Assembly (NCBI GenBank): GCA_044227925.1
Contig: JBGAVW010000003.1
Coordinates: forward strand, 1-64,000
DNA: 64,000 bases
Reading direction: 5' to 3'
From: JADJLQ01 sp044227925
Lineage (GTDB): Bacteria > Bacteroidota > Bacteroidia > Chitinophagales > Saprospiraceae
Positions within the stretch are counted from its first letter, which is position 1. Each line of letters starts with the position of its first letter. The notes below the pieces were generated by a model. That model made no database searches and was not told the origin of the DNA. It worked only from the letters and a program-made list of their open reading frames with translations. Shown in pieces: positions 43,449 through 53,678 of this stretch. The translations under genes and the position numbers were made by a program.

Positions 43449-46400
43449 ATGAAATCAATATTATCTTGTATACTTTGTCTGTTCTGTATCGACATAGTTC
43501 AATCTCAACCTGCACACTTCCTTTCCAATCCTACCCTTACACCGGATGGCCAATTCATCATTTTTGCCTTTGAAGGCGATCTTTGGAGAGTAAGTAGTGA
43601 TGGTGGTCGCGCGTTGCGATTGACTGCTATGCAAGGCTATGAGACCTCCCCTCGTGTCTCTCCGGATGGCAAATGGATTGCTTTTACCGGCAGGCAGTTT
43701 GGCAATGGTGATATTTATATCATCCCAAGTCAGGGTGGTGAGATACGCCAAATCAGTTTTCACAGCGGCAACGATGAGGTCACCAGCTGGTCATGGGACT
43801 CAAAATACATATATTTTAATAGCAGCCGGGAAGGACAGGTAGCAGGATACAAAGTATCCCTGCAGGCGGAGACAGCCAAGAGGGTATTAGGAGATTACTT
43901 TTTTCAATATGATCATAATTTGGTGGAACATCCCACTTCCGGTGAAATTTTTTTTAACAATACCTGGGAAAGCTCCAATCAGGCAGCACGCAAAAGATAT
44001 AAAGGCCCATTTAACCCCGACATACAATCTTATAATCTTAAAACGGGCAAACATAAACAATATACCACCTGGGAAGGAAAAGACTTCGGAGCTACTATAG
44101 ACAAGCAAGGAACTATTTTTTTCATCTCAGATGAGTTAAATGGCGAATACAATTTATATGAACTCAATCAAGGTAGAAAAAAAGCACTCACGAGATTTAC
44201 ATCATCGATAAAAACACCCCAGGTAAATGCAGGCGGTACAAAAGTAGTATTTGAAAAAGAGTATCAGCTTTGGATATACGATATTTCATCTTCCACATCT
44301 AAAAAAATTGAAATCGATATCATTCGTAATAATGTATTGCCCAAAGAAAAGGATTACGATATCAAAGGGACAATTTCCGCATTTGACATTTCACCAGATG
44401 GTAAGAAAATGGCCTGTGTATCTCGTGGTGAATTATTTGTGAGTGATGTAGAGGGAAAATTCATCCAACAAATTGATCGTAAATCCAACGAGCGCGTCAC
44501 TGAAGTATATTGGCAAGCGGACAACAAAACCTTAATCTATAGTCAGACTGCTGAAGGATACACCAACTGGTATGTTATACCGGCAAATGGTATGGGAACC
44601 ACAAAAATGCTGACCGCAGATAAAAAGAACAACCGTCAGCTGGTGTTAAATAAAAAAAGATCCAAGGCTGTCTATGTGAGTGGCAGAGATGAATTAAAGT
44701 TAATCGATCTGGACAGTACCTATTCCATAAAGACCATAGCTAAAGATGAGTTTTGGGGGTATCAGGGTTCAGACCCTGGATTTTCACCAAATGACGAATA
44801 CGTGTTGTACACTGCCCGCAGAGATTTTGAACACGATATTTTTATTTACAATATCAGGGAAAACAAATCCACAAACATCACTGAGACCAGTATTTCAGAA
44901 ATTTCGCCCATCTGGGCTCCTGATGGCAAATCCATTTTTTTCAGTTCACAGCGGTTAAAGCCACTTTATCCATTTGGTTTACCTGATGCAAAAGTATATC
45001 AACTCGTTTTGGACAAAGCAGACGAACCTTACAGGATAGATAAATTCAATGAATTATTTAAAGATGAGAAAAAAGACACGGCCAAAAAAGTAAATAATAA
45101 AGATTCGATCATTCCCATCGCTATCGAAATGGATTTGCTTATGGAGAGATTAAATCAGATAAGCCCGGATTTGGGAGCTCAATTTTTGCTCGCTGTTTCT
45201 CAAAAAAACGAAAAAACTACCGTGATGTATATAAGCAATCACGATGAAGGTAAAAATGCCCTCTGGAAGTCAGTGATCGAGCCATTTGAAGAAAAGAAAA
45301 CGGAAAAAATTGCCGGAACAGAAGGTCTGAATATTTCCAGGATCAGAGAGGTAGCGGATAAGTTTTATCTATTGGCTAATGGTGCAGTACACAAACTCAA
45401 TCTGGACGGAAATAAAATCGAACCAATAAACATGACATATAAATTCCGAAGAAATTTATCGGAGGAATTCAACCAGATGTTTTACGAAGCCTGGGCCCAA
45501 ATGGAACAAAACTATTACGATGAAAAATTTCATGGTCTGGACTGGAATAAAACCAAAGTCCACTATCAACAGTTTTTGCCATTTATCAATAACCGGGCAG
45601 ACTTCAGGACATTATTAAATGATATGTTGGGTGAATTAAATTCATCCCACCAGGGATTTGGCACATTTGGAGAAGATGAACAGATTCGGCTTACTAATCA
45701 AACGATGGAGACCGGTATTCTTTTTGATCCAAATGACCCTTACAAAGTAAAGTCAATACTCAAAAGATCACCTGCTGATCGCAAATCCATTCGGCTATTT
45801 GCCGGTGACAGACTTATTAAAGTAAATGGGGAGGCCATTGATCCTACGAAAGACAGATACATGTATTTTACTTTGCCATCATTAGATCGGGAATTGAGAT
45901 TGAGTTTTCAGAGGGCAGATAGCGTCATCGACATTAAAATACATCCTGCAAATAATCTTTTTGAAGAATACTATGATACCTGGATAGACCAAAACCAAAA
46001 AAGAGTGGATGAACTGAGCAATCATCGCATCGCTTATGGATATATGAAAAATATGGGACGGGATGAATTAGAGTCTTTTATTATAGACATGACGCGTGAA
46101 CTCAATAAAAAAGAGGCTTTGATTTTTGATCTTCGTTACAATACCGGCGGCAATGTGCATGATGATGTATTAAAATTTCTCAGTCAGCGGGCATATCTCA
46201 AATGGAAACATCGTGAAGGCCGACTTACTCCACAATCCAATTTTACGCCTAATGATAAACCCATTATTCTGCTCACTAATGAACAATCGCTGAGTGATGC
46301 AGAAATGACGGCAGAAGGTTTCAAAGCCTTAAAACTTGGCAAAATCGTTGGCAATGAAACCTATCGTTGGATCATATTTACATCCGGAACCGGGTTGGTT

Positions 46401-46580
46401 GATGGTTCGAACATGCGATTGCCCTCCTGGGGCTGCTATGGCTTAGATGGGCGTGATCTCGAAATGAGTGGGGTAAAACCCGATATTAAGATTATCAATA
46501 CTTTCGAAGATAAAATGAATGGACGCGATCCGCAAATAGAAAGAGCTGTGGAGGAAATAATGAAATCGCTCAAGAAATAA
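43449..46580 (+). CDS. Exported tricorn-like S41 peptidase (1043 aa)
   Basis: A signal peptide (MKSILSCILCLFCIDIVQSQ) is followed by a TolB/tricorn-type beta-propeller region (about 22-520) with many SPDGKWIAF/APDGKSIFF motifs, a second helical/propeller portion, a helical bundle near 650-720 (EAWAQMEQNYYDEKFHGLDW), a PDZ domain near 750-830 and a C-terminal S41 protease core. The core has LIFDLRYNTGGNVHDD and NEQSLSDAEM, where Ser949 aligns with the catalytic Ser of S41 proteases. It is a single-chain homologue of archaeal tricorn that degrades oligopeptides, here in the periplasm. Monocistronic, upstream of purA by 87 bp. Confidence 0.92.
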   Translation: MKSILSCILCLFCIDIVQSQPAHFLSNPTLTPDGQFIIFAFEGDLWRVSSDGGRALRLTAMQGYETSPRVSPDGKWIAFTGRQFGNGDIYIIPSQGGEIRQISFHSGNDEVTSWSWDSKYIYFNSSREGQVAGYKVSLQAETAKRVLGDYFFQYDHNLVEHPTSGEIFFNNTWESSNQAARKRYKGPFNPDIQSYNLKTGKHKQYTTWEGKDFGATIDKQGTIFFISDELNGEYNLYELNQGRKKALTRFTSSIKTPQVNAGGTKVVFEKEYQLWIYDISSSTSKKIEIDIIRNNVLPKEKDYDIKGTISAFDISPDGKKMACVSRGELFVSDVEGKFIQQIDRKSNERVTEVYWQADNKTLIYSQTAEGYTNWYVIPANGMGTTKMLTADKKNNRQLVLNKKRSKAVYVSGRDELKLIDLDSTYSIKTIAKDEFWGYQGSDPGFSPNDEYVLYTARRDFEHDIFIYNIRENKSTNITETSISEISPIWAPDGKSIFFSSQRLKPLYPFGLPDAKVYQLVLDKADEPYRIDKFNELFKDEKKDTAKKVNNKDSIIPIAIEMDLLMERLNQISPDLGAQFLLAVSQKNEKTTVMYISNHDEGKNALWKSVIEPFEEKKTEKIAGTEGLNISRIREVADKFYLLANGAVHKLNLDGNKIEPINMTYKFRRNLSEEFNQMFYEAWAQMEQNYYDEKFHGLDWNKTKVHYQQFLPFINNRADFRTLLNDMLGELNSSHQGFGTFGEDEQIRLTNQTMETGILFDPNDPYKVKSILKRSPADRKSIRLFAGDRLIKVNGEAIDPTKDRYMYFTLPSLDRELRLSFQRADSVIDIKIHPANNLFEEYYDTWIDQNQKRVDELSNHRIAYGYMKNMGRDELESFIIDMTRELNKKEALIFDLRYNTGGNVHDDVLKFLSQRAYLKWKHREGRLTPQSNFTPNDKPIILLTNEQSLSDAEMTAEGFKALKLGKIVGNETYRWIIFTSGTGLVDGSNMRLPSWGCYGLDGRDLEMSGVKPDIKIINTFEDKMNGRDPQIERAVEEIMKSLKK

Positions 46581-46635
46581 GATTGATCTGCACAAATCAA
46601 ATTTTACTTCAACCCAATTCTAATAATAATCTCCC

Positions 46636-46643
46636 TATATTTG
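46636..46643 (+). promoter_or_regulatory. TAnnTTTG -7 box of purA
   Basis: TATATTTG matches the Bacteroidota -7 element exactly and lies 24 bases before the purA ATG, giving a short leader. A clear TTTG -33 element is not visible. Confidence 0.5.
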
Positions 46644-46667
46644 CTCCTCACATTAGTAAAATAATAC

Positions 46668-47942
46668 ATGCGTGTAGATGTACTTTTAGGATTGCAGTGG
46701 GGAGATGAGGGAAAAGGCAAAATCATAGATCGTCTTTGTCACGATTATAAAGTAGTATGCAGATTTCAAGGTGGGCCAAATGCAGGCCATACTTTGTACC
46801 TGGATGGTAAAAAAATTGTATTACATACCATTCCATCTGCAATATTACATGAAGGTCTGATAAACCTCATAGGTAATGGAGTGGTGATAGATCCTGTAGT
46901 ATTTCAAATGGAGGTTTCCAAGCTGCAAGCCCTGGGATTTGACATTAGCAAATCATTATTGATAGCCCGCAAAGCACATTTGATATTACCTACCCACCAG
47001 TTGCTGGACAAGGCATCCGAACTTGCCAAAGGCAAAGACAAGATTGGTTCTACTTTAAAAGGAATTGGGCCTACATATATGGATAAGACCGGTCGTAACG
47101 GTCTGCGTGTCGGTGATCTGGAAGCAGCTGATTTTGACAAGAAATACAATATTTTAAAGGAAAAACACCTTGCTTTAGCGAAGCTATATCCTGATTTTGA
47201 TCATGGCCTGGAAGCTGCCGAAGAAAAATGGTTTGCCAGTCTGGACACTTTGAAATCATTTAAAAAAGTAGATTCAGAATATTATATAGATGAAATATTA
47301 TCTCAAGGTCATCGGGTGCTCGCTGAGGGTGCACAGGGCTCCATGCTCGATGTAGATTTCGGCACATATCCATTTGTAACCTCATCCAACACCATTTCAG
47401 CAGGCGTATGTACCGGCATTGGAGTCGCTCCTAATAAAATTGGTAAAATTTTAGGCGTCACTAAAGCATATTGTACTCGGGTGGGTTCAGGCCCATTTCC
47501 AACTGAATTAGTAGATGAAACAGGTGATAAACTTCGCAAAGCAGGCAATGAATTTGGCTCTACTACCGGGCGTCCGCGTCGCTGCGGTTGGATAGACCTG
47601 GTACAGCTTCGATATTCAATTATGATCAATGGTGTAGACGAGCTCATCATGACCAAGATAGATGTGATGAATGATTTTGATGAAGTTAAAGTTTGTAATG
47701 AATACATTGATGGACATGGACATGCGCTGAATGCAATCCCCTTTGATCTGGATCAAGCTAACCTATCTCAGGTGTGGACTTCTTATAAAGGCTGGAATCA
47801 GGATCTTAGTGCCGCCAAATCATTTGATCAATTACCTTCAGAGACCAAAGAGTACGTAAATGCATTGGAGCATAAGTTGGGAAAAAAGTTTTCGATGATA
47901 TCGATCGGTGTAGGGAGAGATGAAGTGGTAGAGAAGATGTAA
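46668..47942 (+). CDS. purA: Adenylosuccinate synthase
   Basis: Joins IMP and aspartate with GTP hydrolysis to make adenylosuccinate, the first committed step to AMP. The N-terminal P-loop-like WGDEGKGK (about 11-18), GGPNAGHT, and the IGTTGRGIGP-type region seen as IGSTLKGIGPTYMDK are present; QGSMLDVDFGTYPFVTSSNT and the conserved TRVGSGPFPTE follow. At 424 residues it is of standard length and complete. It has its own promoter and converges with the DUF1080-PHP gene. Cytosolic housekeeping enzyme. Confidence 0.97.
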   Translation: MRVDVLLGLQWGDEGKGKIIDRLCHDYKVVCRFQGGPNAGHTLYLDGKKIVLHTIPSAILHEGLINLIGNGVVIDPVVFQMEVSKLQALGFDISKSLLIARKAHLILPTHQLLDKASELAKGKDKIGSTLKGIGPTYMDKTGRNGLRVGDLEAADFDKKYNILKEKHLALAKLYPDFDHGLEAAEEKWFASLDTLKSFKKVDSEYYIDEILSQGHRVLAEGAQGSMLDVDFGTYPFVTSSNTISAGVCTGIGVAPNKIGKILGVTKAYCTRVGSGPFPTELVDETGDKLRKAGNEFGSTTGRPRRCGWIDLVQLRYSIMINGVDELIMTKIDVMNDFDEVKVCNEYIDGHGHALNAIPFDLDQANLSQVWTSYKGWNQDLSAAKSFDQLPSETKEYVNALEHKLGKKFSMISIGVGRDEVVEKM

Positions 47943-47981
47943 GACTGGTTAAAGATACTGTGCATTAAAGCTATAAACCAT

Positions 47982-49256
47982 CTACCACTTTGGCACATAC
48001 AAGTCCCTATAATCCAGGCCTGCCGCTTTTATAACTTCCAGTATATACAAAGAATTATCCAGTTTCTCCGCAGGGATCAATCCTGCAAATGAAAATTTAC
48101 ATCCCTTTGTTTTAGCCAGTTTGATCACTTCTATAGACGGAGTCATCGCTTCATTATCTATTTCAATGGCCACATTATTTTTCCTGGCTAGATCCAGGAG
48201 AGCAGGTGCATTTTTTACAGTCAATGTTTCATTGCGGTGTGACCATATATTTATTTTACCTGAGGCCAAAATGGATTTTGCTTCATCCATATTTTCGCTG
48301 GTTGCCAAAGTATAGTCTGCGGCAGTTGTATTAAATGCAGGAAGATCTTTTACCGATAATCTCAGACCGGTAAAAACCGGCAGGTTTGTGGCTGCGCTGA
48401 AGTCAGCGGCAGTAACTGGTTTTATAAGGGAAGCATTGATACCCGTATTATACACATATTGAGCAAGGTCAGAGGCATTCATGCTGGTATGTGGATTGAG
48501 ATCAATAAAAGCAAATTGTTTACCTTGATAGACCCTAAAGCTATCGCACCAGGCTCCATAAACAGGAACCTCAATATCCGACTTTATATCAGCAGGTAGT
48601 CTGCGGACTTTAAAACTTTTGTACTGCATTTTACTCAGCGAATCATGACCCTGCAGACAAAATGTTCCTTTACTAAGTCTCATTACGCCGGGTTTAGTGA
48701 TTTCAGGTTGAACGTAATCAACGGTTTTTAATCCGTCGAGCCATACTTGTACTCTATTGCTTTCCACTCTTGCTTTCACCGTCATCCATATACTATCTTT
48801 TCCAAATGACTTATACAGATTGCGGGTGCCATATAGACTAGCCATTTTCTTTAGCTCTACATAATTGCCTTCGCCGACATGGCTATTATTAACTTGTATT
48901 TCCATACCTGTTGATGGCCAACCCACCTCCTGATAATGTGTATGAAAGTAAATACCCGAATTCGCTAATCGGAAAGTACGTACCTGTACTTCGAGTTCGA
49001 AATTTTTAAAACTATCCAAAAGGTGTTCTCCTGTATAAAATAGATGAGATCGTTTACCTACCGCCTGAAACATATTAGCCACGATGGACCAGGTCTCTGC
49101 ATTTTCACTTGCTTTCCATCCCGTAAAATCCTTGCCATTAATGAGCTCTATCCAATCTGATTTTACCTGTTGTGCATCGGATGTAGGGCCATGCTTTGTG
49201 GGTTGCTTGCAGGAAAGCAATAGGATAACATTCAGGGCGAAGAAAAAAAATTTCAT
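47982..49256 (-). CDS. Lipoprotein with DUF1080 (3-keto-glycoside hydrolase-like) and PHP-like domains
   Basis: A 424-residue lipoprotein (lipobox LLSC, Cys16). Residues ~35-200 are a DUF1080/PF06439 concanavalin-like domain: IELINGKDFTGWKASENAETWSI, SGIYFHTHYQEVGWPSTGMEIQVNN. Some members cleave 3-keto-glycosides. Residues ~205-424 read as a TIM-barrel of PHP type (FAFIDLNPHTSMNASDLAQY, IEIDNEAMTPSIEVIKLAK, CKFSFAGLIPAEKL). The usual D-L-H-x-H-T motif is D-L-N-P-H-T here, so the first metal-binding His is replaced and the site may be degenerate. It follows the Tat-exported serine hydrolase by 3 bp, indicating an operon. Periplasmic sugar-processing is the likely role. Confidence 0.8.
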   Translation of the reverse strand: MKFFFFALNVILLLSCKQPTKHGPTSDAQQVKSDWIELINGKDFTGWKASENAETWSIVANMFQAVGKRSHLFYTGEHLLDSFKNFELEVQVRTFRLANSGIYFHTHYQEVGWPSTGMEIQVNNSHVGEGNYVELKKMASLYGTRNLYKSFGKDSIWMTVKARVESNRVQVWLDGLKTVDYVQPEITKPGVMRLSKGTFCLQGHDSLSKMQYKSFKVRRLPADIKSDIEVPVYGAWCDSFRVYQGKQFAFIDLNPHTSMNASDLAQYVYNTGINASLIKPVTAADFSAATNLPVFTGLRLSVKDLPAFNTTAADYTLATSENMDEAKSILASGKINIWSHRNETLTVKNAPALLDLARKNNVAIEIDNEAMTPSIEVIKLAKTKGCKFSFAGLIPAEKLDNSLYILEVIKAAGLDYRDLYVPKW

Positions 49257-49259
49257 TTT

Positions 49260-50789
49260 TTAAATCAATTGCGCAGTTATCGGTTTCCTGCTTTCTTTTT
49301 GATTATTTATATTTTTTTCAACCAGGCTGGATAAAAATGAAAGTTCTGCTTTATTTTCAGCAGCCGATTTAATGGTCAACAAATCTCCATGGATAGCCTC
49401 TATGTATTTTATCCTGATTTTAAGATCATTCCCTTCCATCGCAGCTGTAGCGGCTACTTTAGATGGTACAGCCATTGCGAAGTTTTTGATAAAAGGATTC
49501 TTAATTCGTTGAGTATTTTCAACCCATGTATTTAAACCATAGGGAATATCTATTATTCCATCGGCTCTGTAGATCTTCATTCCCTTGGCAGAGATTTCTA
49601 TGCTTCTGATACCATATTCGTTTTCATCCAGTACCATTTTTTTATTTGGTATTGCAGAGCCTGTTCCCAACGTAGCATTTAGGCTCAGGTTTTTACTAAT
49701 GGATTTTAATTCTGATTGTGCCCGTTTATTGTCAGGGAGGGATTGGTCTTTTATACCTGGCAGGATATACTGCCATATCAGATCCATTTGTTTTTGCATA
49801 CTGGCACTTTCGCTATTTAGAGCTATGACTATTCCGTGCTGAGGCATCACTATACAATACTGACCATGTGCTCCATCACCACGGTAAAAATTATGCCTGC
49901 ATCGCCAAAATTGATATCCATAGCCTTCGCCCCAATCACCCCCTGTGGGAGTAGATGGTATATGGGATGTAGTGGCTTCTTTTACATAATCTGCCTTTAT
50001 TAATTCTTTATTATTGATCTTACCATTATTTAAATACAGATTGCCAAAGCGGATGATATCTCTTGTACTCACTCTGAGCCCATAACCTGCCACATTATAT
50101 CCTTCAGGGCTCATTTCCCAATCACTTCCTTTAATGCCGAGTGGATTATATAATCGGGGTTTTAGATACTCTTGTAATGGCATTCCTACCAATTTGGATA
50201 CAATAGCACTGAGTATATAAGTAGCACCCGTATTGTATAAAAAATGGGTACCGGGCTCTTTCTCCACCGGCTGCGCCAAAAATGTCTTAGACCAGGGTAC
50301 ATCAGTTGCATTGCGCATAGTACCCAAAGTATCTTTGACATGACCTGTGGCCATATTTAGTGCGTGTCTCACTTCCATTTTCATCAGGTTGTCAGAGATG
50401 GAATCTGGCAACATATCAGGAAAGAATGAATATACTTTATCAGTAAGCTTGAGATAGCCCTCCTGTATTGCCATGCCTACTGCAGTACTGGTGAAGCTTT
50501 TGCTCAGTGAGTATAAAGTATGAATCTGATTGACTGCAAACGGTTTCCAATAGGCCTCCGCGATTACCTTTCCATATCTGCTCATTACAAATCCGTGGTG
50601 TTCCAGTCCCGATGAGTTGGCCGCATTAATATAGGAAGCGATTGATTCAGAAAGCACGCCTGTACTTTCAGGCGAAGCAAAGGCTAACGATCCATTACCA
50701 TCGTATCCGTAAGAAAATGCAAGCTCAGATATCAATGATTGACCTCCGATCAAGACTCCGGTGTTTTGTATAAAATTTCTTCTATTCAT
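49260..50789 (-). CDS. Tat-exported serine hydrolase, beta-lactamase/class C-like
   Basis: The frame can begin with GTG at 50798, but the ATG at 50789 starts cleanly with the Tat signal MNRRNFIQNTGVLIGGQSL (509 residues). The beta-lactamase-related family nucleophile is S-L-S-K (Ser94, Lys97) in LYSLSKSFTSTAVG. FLYNTGATYILSAIV is the second conserved region, and HGQYCIVMPQHGIVIALNSES marks the third. These proteins are esterases, D-aminopeptidases or transpeptidase-like enzymes more often than true beta-lactamases. A C-terminal beta domain (about 380-509) is additional. The DUF1080-PHP gene follows by 3 bp, suggesting joint action on a glycan-derived ester. Confidence 0.87.
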   Translation of the reverse strand: MNRRNFIQNTGVLIGGQSLISELAFSYGYDGNGSLAFASPESTGVLSESIASYINAANSSGLEHHGFVMSRYGKVIAEAYWKPFAVNQIHTLYSLSKSFTSTAVGMAIQEGYLKLTDKVYSFFPDMLPDSISDNLMKMEVRHALNMATGHVKDTLGTMRNATDVPWSKTFLAQPVEKEPGTHFLYNTGATYILSAIVSKLVGMPLQEYLKPRLYNPLGIKGSDWEMSPEGYNVAGYGLRVSTRDIIRFGNLYLNNGKINNKELIKADYVKEATTSHIPSTPTGGDWGEGYGYQFWRCRHNFYRGDGAHGQYCIVMPQHGIVIALNSESASMQKQMDLIWQYILPGIKDQSLPDNKRAQSELKSISKNLSLNATLGTGSAIPNKKMVLDENEYGIRSIEISAKGMKIYRADGIIDIPYGLNTWVENTQRIKNPFIKNFAMAVPSKVAATAAMEGNDLKIRIKYIEAIHGDLLTIKSAAENKAELSFLSSLVEKNINNQKESRKPITAQLI

Positions 50790-50962
50790 TTTTTTCACTT
50801 AAGATTGAAAAGTAAGCATTTCAATTTTGCAATGCTAGTGGAAATGCATAATTTTTGAATTTGGGAATTAAAAATTGTTCTGGACTAAGACTATTTTATC
50901 AGGAAGTATTAAATTAGTATACCAAATCATAATTTTTATAAAACCTTAAATTCGACTTATCT

Positions 50963-51496
50963 ATGAAAAAGCTATTGATAGGTGCCCTTGTAGGTGGCAT
51001 CATTTTATTTTTCTGGCAATTCTTATCCTGGTCTGCATTAGGCATACATGAGTCAATGCAAGCCTATACCCCAAATCAGGATAAAGTGTTGGAGTGCCTG
51101 GGCCAAAATCTGGAAGAAGGATTTTATTTTATGCCTAATGTTGCTCCAGGGACCGAAGGCAACGGAAATCCCATGGAAGCATTTGCCGGCAAACCATGGG
51201 CACAGGTGTATTATCACAAAGCCATGAATGTAAATATGGGTATGATGATGACCCGTGGATTGTTAGTAGACATTCTTGCCATTGCCTTACTGATATGGTT
51301 GTTATCAAAAATTCCAAATCTTAGTTTTCAGGATAGTATTATATCTTGTATTGCTATTGGTATTATTAGTTATATAGTCACACATTATACCAATTCAATT
51401 TGGTTTGAAACCAAGACTATGGGGCACCTGATAGATGCCATAGTGTCATTTGGATTGGTGGGAGCGTGGTTGGGTTGGTGGCTTAAAAGACCCTAA
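50963..51496 (+). CDS. Small polytopic membrane protein of unknown function (177 aa)
   Basis: I do not recognise a named family with certainty. The first segment LLIGALVGGIILFFWQFLSW is a transmembrane helix; a ~65-residue soluble loop rich in Asn/Gly/Pro follows; three further helices lie at about 95-175 (LLVDILAIALLIWLL, IISCIAIGIISYIVTHYT, LIDAIVSFGLVGAWLGWWL). The arrangement of one helix, a loop, then three helices recurs in small Bacteroidota inner-membrane proteins. The gene is divergent from the serine hydrolase and precedes the DinB gene by 124 bp. No function can be assigned. Confidence 0.78.
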   Translation: MKKLLIGALVGGIILFFWQFLSWSALGIHESMQAYTPNQDKVLECLGQNLEEGFYFMPNVAPGTEGNGNPMEAFAGKPWAQVYYHKAMNVNMGMMMTRGLLVDILAIALLIWLLSKIPNLSFQDSIISCIAIGIISYIVTHYTNSIWFETKTMGHLIDAIVSFGLVGAWLGWWLKRP

Positions 51497-51620
51497 ATGG
51501 GTTATTGCTGTTCCAATAGTAAACAGGTGTTGTTAATCTTTAATTGCCAATACTTTTAGTCTTAGGTCATTTTAGTTATTAATTTACACTATTTGGCTTT
51601 TTGTTCTTATTTTCGATTTC

Positions 51621-52073
51621 ATGGATATAATCGAAAAATTGAAGCAAACGAAGTTTGACACACTTGCTTACTTTGACCTTTCTGATACTGATCTTGCTAA
51701 ATCTTATGGTGAAGGCAAGTGGAGTAACAGATATATACTTGTTCACCTTACCGATGCAGAGACTGTTTTGTACGACCGGATAAAACGGATCATTTCAGAA
51801 CAACCAATACCTGTACTCTGGGCATTTGATCAGGATAGTTGGGCTGCTCATCTAGACTACGAAACTATTCCATTGGAAACAAGCAGACAGTTATTTTCTG
51901 CGGTACGGGATGCTATCATACATCTCGCGTCTAAATATTATGTATCTCACGGTGACCTTACATTTATTCACAGTGGTACCGGCTTACGCACCTTAAAAGA
52001 TGAAATAGATAAAGTAGCATGGCACTGCGAACAACATTTAAAACAAATAGAGATGGCATTGAATAAGAATTGA
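51621..52073 (+). CDS. DinB family protein
   Basis: A 150-residue four-helix-bundle protein of the DinB/YfiT superfamily. The metal-binding triad is recognisable as His42 in YILVHLTDAE, and His135 and His139 in AWHCEQHLKQIE. The family includes putative metal-dependent transferases that use thiol cofactors such as bacillithiol, and DNA-damage-inducible proteins. It lies 67 bp before the SLC45-like transporter gene, but I see no functional link. Cytosolic. Confidence 0.88.
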   Translation: MDIIEKLKQTKFDTLAYFDLSDTDLAKSYGEGKWSNRYILVHLTDAETVLYDRIKRIISEQPIPVLWAFDQDSWAAHLDYETIPLETSRQLFSAVRDAIIHLASKYYVSHGDLTFIHSGTGLRTLKDEIDKVAWHCEQHLKQIEMALNKN

Positions 52074-52140
52074 AATGGCCTGAAAGTAGGTGAATACGCC
52101 TAATTATTTTACTTTAGATGCAATTTTTTAAAACCTACCA

Positions 52141-53634
52141 ATGAATAAAATAGAAAGACCTGATCTGAATTTTTCTCAGATCCTGTGGATGAGTTTTGGA
52201 TTTCTCGGTGTACAGTATGGCTTTGGATTGCAACAATCCAATATGAGTCCGATATACAGGTATCTTGGAGCAGATGAGGCATCTATTCCGGGGTTGTGGC
52301 TTGCAGGACCATTGACTGGTCTGATATTACAACCCATCATCGGGGCTTTATCCGATAAAAGCTGGTCGCCCAGGTTTGGTCGTAGGAAACCTTACGTATT
52401 CATAGGGGCTATCGCCGGTAGCATTGCCATGATCATGATGCCCAATTCCACATCGGTCTTTATGGCTGCATGTATGTTTTGGTTGCTGGATGCTGGACTC
52501 AATTCCTCTATGGAACCATACCGTGCTTTTATTGGAGATATGCTCAATTCAAAACAAAGACCTACCGGTTTTGCCTTACAATCATTCATGATAGGATTTG
52601 GGCAGACTCTATCTAACCTTATGCCCTTTATTCTGCCTATCATCGGGATTTCTGTGGCTGCTAATGCTGATGTCACCAATGGCATTCCTAATTCCGTTCG
52701 GTTTCCTTTTTATGTAGGAGCTGCATCAATACTAATTACAGTTTTGGTGACCATGATTACTACAAAAGAATATCCTCCATCACCTGATGAAGTAAAAGAA
52801 GTGAAGGCGGTGTATTCCGAGGTTCAAAAAAAATCCATTGGCAAATGGCAAATGGGGTTAAGCATTGCTACTGCGTTATTTTCGGCTTTATTTGCTTATA
52901 GGACAGGGGGTACCATGGCTGCTTTTAAATGGGGATTGCTCATGGGTGTTGGATTTTTCGCCATAATGTTTTTGCCCATTTTCCAAAGTATCCTCAATTC
53001 GTTATCTGAAATGCCAAAAGTGATGCGTCAGTTATGGTGGGTAAAATTATCCATTTGGTATGGTCTTCCTTTGATGTGGCAATATCTTTCTTTATCTGTT
53101 GCCAAATATGCTTTTAATGCACCTAGTCCTGAGGCCAACCCGGCGGGTTTTGAAGCTGGAAAAAACTGGGGCAATCTGTGCTTTGCACTTTTCAGCGTAA
53201 GCTGCTTTACCATCTCGATATTCTTACCGGCAATAGTAAAGTTTATTAATAGCAGGCGAAAGACCCTGGCTATTTTCCTTACCATTGGGGCTATAGGTTT
53301 TTTTATTATGACCTTGTCTCATAGCAAATGGATCTACTTGGCTGGTATGGGTCTGATGGGCCTGGCCTGGGGATCAATAGTATCCGTACCTTATCTGATG
53401 GTTGCTAGTGTAGTCAGTCCGGCACGAATGGGGGTTTACATGGGTTTATTAAATGGTTTTATATGCGTTCCGCAGTTTATAGGTATGCTTACCGTACCCT
53501 TATTTTATAAAACCATATTGGGTGATGACCCACTTCATGCACTGGTTTTGTGTGGTCTTTGCTTATTATTAGCCGCTATTCTTTGTTTTAAAATTGATGA
53601 GGTAAAAGATGAGTTAAAACCAGCTATAGTGTAA
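52141..53634 (+). CDS. SLC45/GPH-like sugar transporter (major facilitator)
   Basis: A 497-residue 12-transmembrane major facilitator. The N-terminal helix ILWMSFGFLGVQYGFGLQQSN and the loop DKSWSPRFGRRKPYVFIGA carry the RFGRRKP motif of SLC45/sucrose and glycoside-pentoside-hexuronide transporters. Its likely role is H+- or Na+-coupled import of a disaccharide or glycoside across the inner membrane. It could feed the sugar enzymes elsewhere in the window. Convergent with rpoN 44 bp downstream; no terminator visible between them. Confidence 0.88.
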   Translation: MNKIERPDLNFSQILWMSFGFLGVQYGFGLQQSNMSPIYRYLGADEASIPGLWLAGPLTGLILQPIIGALSDKSWSPRFGRRKPYVFIGAIAGSIAMIMMPNSTSVFMAACMFWLLDAGLNSSMEPYRAFIGDMLNSKQRPTGFALQSFMIGFGQTLSNLMPFILPIIGISVAANADVTNGIPNSVRFPFYVGAASILITVLVTMITTKEYPPSPDEVKEVKAVYSEVQKKSIGKWQMGLSIATALFSALFAYRTGGTMAAFKWGLLMGVGFFAIMFLPIFQSILNSLSEMPKVMRQLWWVKLSIWYGLPLMWQYLSLSVAKYAFNAPSPEANPAGFEAGKNWGNLCFALFSVSCFTISIFLPAIVKFINSRRKTLAIFLTIGAIGFFIMTLSHSKWIYLAGMGLMGLAWGSIVSVPYLMVASVVSPARMGVYMGLLNGFICVPQFIGMLTVPLFYKTILGDDPLHALVLCGLCLLLAAILCFKIDEVKDELKPAIV

Positions 53635-53678
53635 AAAACAGAAAGGTCGTTTGATTTATATACCAGGTAAGGTGATTC

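Noticed and set aside
49260..50789. True beta-lactamase giving resistance
   Set aside because: The motifs fit the broad serine-hydrolase family found with esterases; Tat signal and operon with DUF1080 suggest glycan or peptide metabolism.
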